This document shows positions 58,636 to 64,000 of a stretch of DNA of 64,000 bases, piece after piece. How positions within the stretch are numbered: position 1 is the stretch's first letter; every line of letters begins with the position of its first letter. Source of the stretch: Micromonospora sp. HK10 (GTDB lineage Bacteria; Actinomycetota; Actinomycetes; Mycobacteriales; Micromonosporaceae); contig NZ_KQ058832.1 of the NCBI RefSeq assembly GCF_000982955.1, positions 1 to 64,000 on the forward strand, written 5' to 3'. The translations under genes and the position numbers were made by a program. The notes under the pieces were generated by a model that had not been told where the DNA came from, searched no databases, and saw only the letters and a list, made by a program, of their open reading frames with translations.

Positions 58636-58857
58636 TTACTTGTAGCGGTAGACGATGCGCCCGCGGGTCAGGTCGTACGGCGAGAGTTCGACGACGACCC
58701 GGTCCTCCGGCAGGATGCGGATGTAGTGCTGCCGCATCTTGCCGCTGATGTGAGCCAGCACCTTGTGACCGTTCGCGAGCTCCACCCGGAACATGGCGTT
58801 CGGCAGGGGCTCGATGACCCGACCCTCGATCTCGATGGCTCCGTCTTTTTTCGGCAT
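58636..58857 (-). CDS. infA: Translation initiation factor IF-1
   Basis: 73 residues from ATG 58857 after GGAGG: an S1-like OB fold with [38 protein letters not shown] and [19 protein letters not shown]. First gene of the infA-rpmJ-rpsM-rpsK-rpsD-rpoA-rplQ-truA series. The 232 bp upstream should hold its promoter. Confidence 0.97.
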   Translation of the reverse strand: MPKKDGAIEIEGRVIEPLPNAMFRVELANGHKVLAHISGKMRQHYIRILPEDRVVVELSPYDLTRGRIVYRYK

Positions 58858-59089
58858 GTCCTCCGCTGTCCTGACGTCGGTTACTCCGGACGGCCCACAA
58901 CGTCTTACACGGATGCACTGACCAAGATCAGGACACCCGCGCCAGCCGCGGCTCCGACTCCCACCGAAGCGCTGGGTGGGCATGGCGGAGTGGACGCTGT
59001 GCGCCGATCAGAAAGTGTACGCCGCCCCGCACGCCCTCGCCAAACCGGCCGGCGTGCCGGTCACCCGGACAGCTCGGATATGACGCTGG

Positions 59090-59641
59090 TCACGCGTCAG
59101 GCAGCTCCCGCTTGGCCCGCCGCCGCGCCTCCCGCTCGACCCGCCGACGCCGCCGGCGCTCGGCCTCCCGCGCCGGCGCCCCGGTGGCCACCCCCTGCAC
59201 CGTCTGGTAGACCACCACGGCGCCCCACGGGCCGAGCACCCAGAGCGGCCAGTAGTCGTCGAACTCACCCGAACCGAGCTCGGACACGAACCAGATCGCG
59301 GTGAGGATCAGGGCCACCTTCAACCAGGGCCCCCAGATCCCCAGCAGCCAGGCGCTGCGGGCCGCGTCCCCGGCCACCGGCACGGGGGCGGGAGCGGGCG
59401 GCGCCACGGCGCTCTCCGCGGCCGCGCGGGGGGCCGGCAGGCTGCCCCCGGCCGGGCCGACGCCGGGCAGGTCGGTCAGCAGCTCGTCCAGCTCGCCGTA
59501 GGTCTTCGACCCGTACGCCCGGCGCAGCCGCTCGTCGTACTCGTGCAGGTCGAGCCGGCCCTCGTTCAACGCCGCCCGGAGTTGCTCCGCGGTGGCCTCC
59601 CGGTCCGCGTCGGCCGCCCGCATCCGGTTGCGCTCCTCCAT
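59090..59641 (-). CDS. DUF1707/SHOCT-type membrane protein
   Basis: 183 residues. N-terminal DUF1707 helix-turn domain (MRAADADREATAEQLRAALN, EGRLDLHEYDERLRRAYGSK, YGELDELLTDLPG), a Pro/Ala linker, two membrane helices (about 100-120 and 130-150) and a very basic C terminus (ERRRRRRVEREARRRAKREL). ATG 59641 is preferred because GATGCT lies 7 nt upstream, a leaderless pattern; ATG 59623 with GGAGGAG upstream is an alternative. It interrupts the map-infA order. Function unknown. Confidence 0.82.
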   Translation of the reverse strand: MEERNRMRAADADREATAEQLRAALNEGRLDLHEYDERLRRAYGSKTYGELDELLTDLPGVGPAGGSLPAPRAAAESAVAPPAPAPVPVAGDAARSAWLLGIWGPWLKVALILTAIWFVSELGSGEFDDYWPLWVLGPWGAVVVYQTVQGVATGAPAREAERRRRRRVEREARRRAKRELPDA

Positions 59642-59716
59642 GGGAGCAAGCATCGCATCCGGCCGCCACCGCGCCCAGCCTGGACCGGGCACCGGGACGG
59701 TCGGCAGCCGTTCCGG

Positions 59717-60568
59717 TCAGACCGCCGGTGAGTCGGCCGGCTCGCGGGAGGTGACCAGGTCACCCAGGCGGGCCCGGCCGCCGTCCTCGGCGGTCAGCAC
59801 CCAGACGCCGTCGGCCAGCAACGCCATCGAGTGCTCGACGTGCGCAGCCATCGACCCGTCCCGGGTCACCACCGTCCAGCCGTCGGCCAGCTCAGCGGTA
59901 CGCGGCGAGCCCATCGTGATCATCGGTTCGATGGCCAGCGCCAGGCCGGGCACCAACCGGGGACCCTTGCCCGGACGACCGTGGTTGAGCACGTGCGGAT
60001 CCTGGTGCATCTCGGTGCCGATGCCGTGCCCGCCGTAGCCGTCGACGATGCCGTACCGGCCACCCTTGCGAACCGCGTTCTCCACCGCGTGGGAGATGTC
60101 GGTGAGCCGGCCCCTGCCGCTCGCGGCGCCCCGGGCGGCGGCGGCGATGCCGGCCCACATCGCGTCCTCAGCCACCGCGGCCATCTTCAGCAGGGCCGGG
60201 TCGACCTCGCCGACGCCGACCGTGATCGCCGCGTCGCCGTGCCAGCCGTTCAGCACCGCGCCGCAGTCGATCGAGATCAGGTCCCCCTCGCGGAGCACCT
60301 GTGCCGACGACGGGATCGCGTGCACCACCTGCTCGTTGACGGACGAGCAGATCGACGCCGGAAAGCCGTGGTAGCCCTTGAACGAGGGGACGGCGCCGGC
60401 CTCCCGGATGGTCGACTCGGCGATCGCGTCCAGGTCGGCGGTGCTCACCCCGGGGGCGACCGCCTCCCGCATCCGGCGCAGCGCGCGGGCGACCACCAGA
60501 CCGGCGGCCCGCATCAGCTCGATCTGCTCGGGGGTCTTCAGCTGGATGTCCAGCTGGGGACGACGCAT
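59717..60568 (-). CDS. map: Type I methionine aminopeptidase
   Basis: 283 residues from ATG 60568. Removes initiator methionine from new proteins. Metal ligands sit in SIDCGAVLNGWHGDAAITV (two Asp), GYGGHGIGTEMHQDPHV (His) and the later Glu pair in LAIEPMITMG and the VEHSMALL segment; the His of GYHGFPASICSSVNEQVVHA is the substrate histidine. Downstream of adk as in most actinomycetes. Confidence 0.95.
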   Translation of the reverse strand: MRRPQLDIQLKTPEQIELMRAAGLVVARALRRMREAVAPGVSTADLDAIAESTIREAGAVPSFKGYHGFPASICSSVNEQVVHAIPSSAQVLREGDLISIDCGAVLNGWHGDAAITVGVGEVDPALLKMAAVAEDAMWAGIAAAARGAASGRGRLTDISHAVENAVRKGGRYGIVDGYGGHGIGTEMHQDPHVLNHGRPGKGPRLVPGLALAIEPMITMGSPRTAELADGWTVVTRDGSMAAHVEHSMALLADGVWVLTAEDGGRARLGDLVTSREPADSPAV

Positions 60569-60658
60569 GGAGCCGTTACCTTTCGTCACACGGAACAGCG
60601 GGGCACGTCGCGCGTACCCCGCTGTTCGCACTCTATCCGCCGGACCGCCGGCCGGACG

Positions 60659-61312
60659 TCAGCCGCCGTACGAGCGCAGTGCGTCGATGGCGCGGACCGT
60701 GACGTCCTCCACCGGCCCGGTCGCGTCGATGCCGACCAGCTTGCCCTGGGCGCCGTAGTAGTCCACCAGCGGCGCGGTCTTCTCGGCGTACTCGCGCAGC
60801 CGGGCCGCGATGGTCTCCGGCTTGTCGTCGTCCCGCTGGAACAGCTCCGCACCGCAGCGGTCGCAGACGCCGTCCTGCTTCGTGGCGTCGAACTCGACGT
60901 GCCAGATCTTGCCGCAGCCCCGGCAGGTACGCCGGCCGGAGAGCCGCCGGATCACCTCGTCGTCGTCGACGACCAGCTCCAGCACCAGATCCAGCGCGGT
61001 GCCCAGGTCGGCGAGGAGCTTGTCCAGCGCGGCCGCCTGCGGCGTGGTCCGCGGGAAGCCGTCGAGGAGGAAGCCCTCGCTGGCGTCCGGCTCGGCGAGC
61101 CGGTCCCGCACCATGTTGATGGTGACCTCGTCCGGGACCAGCTTGCCGGCGTCCATGTACCGCTTCGCCTCGACTCCCAGGGGCGTGCCCTGGGAGACGT
61201 TGGCCCGGAAGATGTCACCGGTCGAGATCTTCGGCACCGAGAGGTGGGCGGCGATGAACTCCGCCTGTGTGCCCTTGCCCGCGCCCGGCGGGCCAACCAG
61301 AACGAGTCGCAT
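60659..61312 (-). CDS. adk: Adenylate kinase
   Basis: 217 residues, long-lid type. P-loop [10 protein letters not shown] (about 7-16), [32 protein letters not shown], and a zinc-finger lid with CRGCGKIWH and CDRCGAEL cysteines. ATG directly follows the secY stop with no gap, so translation is coupled. Confidence 0.97.
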   Translation of the reverse strand: MRLVLVGPPGAGKGTQAEFIAAHLSVPKISTGDIFRANVSQGTPLGVEAKRYMDAGKLVPDEVTINMVRDRLAEPDASEGFLLDGFPRTTPQAAALDKLLADLGTALDLVLELVVDDDEVIRRLSGRRTCRGCGKIWHVEFDATKQDGVCDRCGAELFQRDDDKPETIAARLREYAEKTAPLVDYYGAQGKLVGIDATGPVEDVTVRAIDALRSYGG

Positions 61313-62641
61313 CTACCGCAGGAACCCTTCGTAGTTCCGCTGCATGAGTTGGCTTTCGATCTGCTTGACGGTCTCCAGACCGACGCCGACCATGATGAGC
61401 ACAGCGGTGCCGCCGAACGGGAAGTTCTGGAACTGCTGGTTGTCGAGCCAGATGAAGAAGAAGTTCGGCAGGATCGCGACGATGCCCAGGTAGAGCGCGC
61501 CCGGCAGGGTGATCCGGCTGAGGATGAAGTCGAGGTACTCGGCGGTCGGCTTGCCGGGGCGGATGCCCGGCACGAAACCGCCGTACTTCTTCATGTTGTC
61601 CGCGACCTCGGTCGGGTTGAACGTGATCGACACGTAGAAGTACGTGAAGAAGATGATCAGCAGGAAGTAGATCGCGATGTGCTCCGGCGCGCTCGCCTTC
61701 ACGATGTGGTTCGAGATCCAGGCCTGGGTCTTGCCCGGGTTGTTCTGGTCGAAGAACTGAAGGATGAGCGTCGGCAGGTAGAGCAGCGACGAGGCGAAGA
61801 TGACCGGGATGACGCCGGCCTGGTTCACCTTGAGCGGGATGTAGGTGGAGGTGCCGCCGTACATCCGCCGGCCGATCATGCGCTTCGCGTACTGCACCGG
61901 GATGCGGCGCTGCGCCTGCTCGATGAAGGTGACCGCGGTGATGACCACGAGGACCAGGACGATGACGAGGAGGAACATCCCCCAGCCCTTGGTGGTCTTG
62001 ATCTTCCAGCCCTCGCTGGGGAGCCGGGCCGCGATCGAGGTGAAGATCAGCACGGACATGCCGTTGCCGACGCCGCGGTCGGTGATCAGCTCGCCCAGCC
62101 ACATGACCACGCCGGTGCCGGCGGTCATCGTCATAACCAGGATCGTCAGGGTCAGCCAGTCCGGGATGCCGGTGCCCTCGGGCACGATCGGGAACTGGTC
62201 GCAGCGGTTCTGGAAGAGCTGCCCGGAGCGGGCCAGCGCCACGAACGCCGAGGACTGGAGGATGCCCAGGCCCAGGGTCAGGTACCGGGTGTACTGGGTG
62301 ATCTTCGCCTGGCCGGCCTGGCCCTCCTTGCGGAGCTGCTCCAGCCGCGGGATGACCACCGTCAGCAGCTGCAGGATGATCGACGCGGTGATGTAGGGCA
62401 TGATGCCCAGCGCGAAGACGGAGAGCTGCAGCAGCGCGCCACCGGAGAAGAGGTCCAGCAGGCCGAGGACGCCGGTGCCGCTCCCCTGGATGGCGTCGAG
62501 GCACTTCTGCACGTTGCCGTAGGAGACGCCGGGGCTGGGCAGCGTGGCGCCAAGCCGGTAGACCGCGATGATGCCTACTGTGAACAGCAGCTTCTTGCGC
62601 AGGTCAGGCGTACGGAACGCACTGAGAAAGGCGGACAGCAA
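61313..62641 (-). CDS. secY: Preprotein translocase subunit SecY
   Basis: 442 residues with ten membrane helices. Markers: SAFRTPDLRKKLLFTVGIIA, the plug region after PSPGVSYGNVQ, LGIMPYITASIILQLL, YAKRMIGRRMYGGTSTYIPL and GFVPGIRPGKPTAEYLD. It forms the Sec channel. It is cut off from the spc operon by 233 bp with a hairpin, so it probably has its own promoter and heads secY-adk-map. Confidence 0.97.
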   Translation of the reverse strand: MLSAFLSAFRTPDLRKKLLFTVGIIAVYRLGATLPSPGVSYGNVQKCLDAIQGSGTGVLGLLDLFSGGALLQLSVFALGIMPYITASIILQLLTVVIPRLEQLRKEGQAGQAKITQYTRYLTLGLGILQSSAFVALARSGQLFQNRCDQFPIVPEGTGIPDWLTLTILVMTMTAGTGVVMWLGELITDRGVGNGMSVLIFTSIAARLPSEGWKIKTTKGWGMFLLVIVLVLVVITAVTFIEQAQRRIPVQYAKRMIGRRMYGGTSTYIPLKVNQAGVIPVIFASSLLYLPTLILQFFDQNNPGKTQAWISNHIVKASAPEHIAIYFLLIIFFTYFYVSITFNPTEVADNMKKYGGFVPGIRPGKPTAEYLDFILSRITLPGALYLGIVAILPNFFFIWLDNQQFQNFPFGGTAVLIMVGVGLETVKQIESQLMQRNYEGFLR

Positions 62642-62825
62642 CTTCTTCCTCCTGCGCGAGGCGGGCCGCCGGTGGTGGTCCCTGGCGGGGCGGGGTGGGT
62701 GCCGGGCGAGCGCCCGATATCCATAGCTGGGAAGGGACTCTAACAGCCCGATCCCGGTCCGGGCAGATGCGCCCGGCTACATAAACCGAATCCAATGTTA
62801 CCCGGCGCACACCGGGCCTGTAGAC

Positions 62826-62867
62826 CATGGCGCCCGCCCAGTTGGGAACAACTGAGCGGGCGCCATG
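62826..62867 (-). terminator. Hairpin terminator after rplO
   Basis: 19-bp arms (CATGGCGCCCGC, then CAGTTG) with one mismatch and a GGAA/TTCC loop, 7 nt past the rplO stop, ahead of secY. It would end the spc operon before secY. The rest of the gap has an AT-richer patch near 62775-62800 (minus-strand ACATTGGATTCGGTTTATGT) that may be the secY promoter. Confidence 0.65.
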
Positions 62868-62874
62868 ACATGCC

Positions 62875-63318
62875 TTACAGCTCGGTGACCGAACCACCGG
62901 CGGCAGTGATCTTCTCCTTGGCCGACGCGCTGAACGCGTGCGCCGACACCTGGAGCGCCACACCGCCGAGGTCGCCGGTGCCGAGCACCTTGACCGGGTG
63001 GCCCTTGCGGACCGCGCCGGCCTCGACCAGCTCGACCGGGCCGACCTGGCCGCCGTTCGGGAAGAGCTCGGCGAGCCGGTCCAGGTTGACCACCTGGAAC
63101 ACGACCTTGAACTTGTTCTTGAAGCCCTTGAGCTTCGGCAGGCGCATGTGGATGGGCATCTGCCCACCCTCGAACGCCGGCGAGATGTTCTTCCGGGCCT
63201 TCGAACCCTTGGTACCGCGACCGGCGGTCTTGCCCTTCGAGCCCTCACCGCGACCCACGCGGGTCTTCTCGGTCTTGGCCCCGGGCGCCGGACGCAGGTG
63301 GTGGACCTTGATCGTCAT
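62875..63318 (-). CDS. rplO: 50S ribosomal protein L15
   Basis: 147 residues: [59 protein letters not shown] and C-terminal [20 protein letters not shown]. Its ATG shares one base with the rpmD stop (TAATG). Confidence 0.97.
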   Translation of the reverse strand: MTIKVHHLRPAPGAKTEKTRVGRGEGSKGKTAGRGTKGSKARKNISPAFEGGQMPIHMRLPKLKGFKNKFKVVFQVVNLDRLAELFPNGGQVGPVELVEAGAVRKGHPVKVLGTGDLGGVALQVSAHAFSASAKEKITAAGGSVTEL

Positions 63319-63500
63319 TACTCGACCTCCTCGACCTTCACGAGGTGGTTGACCGTGAAGATCATGCCCCGGATCTCCGGACGATCCTCCTTGACCACCA
63401 CGTCGTTGATCCGCTTGAGACCGAGCGAACGCAGCGAGTCACGCTGGTTCTTCTTGGTCCCGATCTCGGATCGGACCTGGGTGACCTTCAGGCGCGCCAT
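63318..63500 (-). CDS. rpmD: 50S ribosomal protein L30
   Basis: 60 residues from ATG 63500, sharing a base with the rpsE stop (TGATG): [34 protein letters not shown], and [16 protein letters not shown]. Confidence 0.96.
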   Translation of the reverse strand: MARLKVTQVRSEIGTKKNQRDSLRSLGLKRINDVVVKEDRPEIRGMIFTVNHLVKVEEVE

Positions 63501-64000
63501 CAGGACGCCACCCCCGCCCGCGACGCCAGCATGGCGGCCGGCGCGACGTCCTCGACCGGCAGGCCACGACGGGCCGCGACCGCCTCCGGCGACTCGAGCG
63601 CCTTCAGGGCCGACACCGTGGCGTGCACGATGTTGATCGGGTTGGACGAGCCGAGGCTCTTGGAGAGCACGTCGTGGATGCCCGCGCACTCCAGCACGGC
63701 GCGGACCGGGCCACCGGCGATGACGCCCGTACCGGCCGAGGCCGGCTTGAGCAGCACCACACCGGCCGCGTCCTCACCCTGCACCGGGTGCGGGATCGAC
63801 TGGCCGATCCGCGGCACCTTGAAGAAGTGCTTCTTGGCCTCCTCGACACCCTTGGCGATCGCCGCGGGCACCTCCTTGGCCTTTCCGTAGCCCACGCCGA
63901 CGGTGCCGTCGCCGTCGCCCACGATCACCAGGGCGGTGAAGCTGAAGCGACGACCACCCTTCACGACCTTGGCGACGCGGTTGATCGCGACGACCCGCTC
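63500..64000 (-). CDS. rpsE: 30S ribosomal protein S5, 5' end outside the window
   Basis: 167 codons are visible and the frame is open to base 64000, where it reads [20 protein letters not shown], the middle of the S5 N-terminal domain; about 35-40 N-terminal codons are missing. It continues with [20 protein letters not shown] and [20 protein letters not shown]. The protein helps control decoding accuracy. Part of the spc operon. Confidence 0.97.
   Translation of the reverse strand, partial: ERVVAINRVAKVVKGGRRFSFTALVIVGDGDGTVGVGYGKAKEVPAAIAKGVEEAKKHFFKVPRIGQSIPHPVQGEDAAGVVLLKPASAGTGVIAGGPVRAVLECAGIHDVLSKSLGSSNPINIVHATVSALKALESPEAVAARRGLPVEDVAPAAMLASRAGVAS

Overview
The window is very GC-rich DNA from an actinomycete, most probably a Micromonosporaceae member such as Micromonospora. 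I infer this from the codon bias, the rplM-rpsI-glmM and secY-adk-map / infA-rpmJ-rpsM-rpsK-rpsD-rpoA-rplQ-truA gene orders, a conservon (cvnABCD), an F420-type luciferase-like oxidoreductase, an OmpR-type HemD fusion regulator (NnaR) and several leaderless genes. I could not run a database search, so the genus is an inference. Layout: 1-3041 holds the end of an MmpS-like membrane protein, a class I aminotransferase and a threonine-aldolase-like enzyme. 3238-14335 is a PadR-controlled ABC export locus with three related ~940-residue FtsX-type permeases and two near-identical ATPases. It carries the scar of a tandem duplication: a second, HTH-less padR remnant is fused in frame to a copied 3' end of glmM, and the PadR operator is present twice. 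14351-16756 is glmM-rpsI-rplM (minus strand). 16966-27702 is nitrate assimilation: narK (minus), then nitrate reductase with a one-base frameshift in a G run, its FAD/[2Fe-2S] partner, nirB, nirD and the regulator nnaR, with GlnR-like boxes in front of narK and of the nitrate reductase. A small toxin-antitoxin pair and a methyltransferase lie between narK and the reductase. 27781-32336 is the conservon cvnA-B-C-D, whose kinase has an extracellular domain resembling nitrate/nitrite-sensing (NIT) domains. A solitary amino-acid-type binding lipoprotein is transcribed divergently from cvnA. 34209-38554 is a split ABC importer (permease and binding protein on minus; ATPase, LLM oxidoreductase and cupin on plus). 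38627-41593 encodes a membrane protein with a long repeat-rich tail. 41768-47662 is a complete minus-strand thiamine operon, thiE-thiO-thiS-thiG-(second ThiE-family gene)-thiD-thiC, headed by a TPP riboswitch. 47888-53954 holds a DUF559-like protein, an aldo/keto reductase, an ABC-F protein, an RsmC-like methyltransferase and a proline-rich membrane protein. 54032-64000 is the spc/alpha ribosomal region on the minus strand, running off the right edge inside rpsE. Working together: the nitrate block imports nitrate and reduces it to ammonium under probable GlnR/NnaR control; the thiamine operon makes the pyrimidine and thiazole halves of thiamine under TPP feedback; the ABC-FtsX locus looks like an inducible efflux or envelope-stress system that grew by local duplication. 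Six genes share a -10-like hexamer exactly 7 nt before the start codon, which points to leaderless mRNAs and was used to settle their starts. No tRNA, rRNA, CRISPR array, transposase or phage gene was seen.
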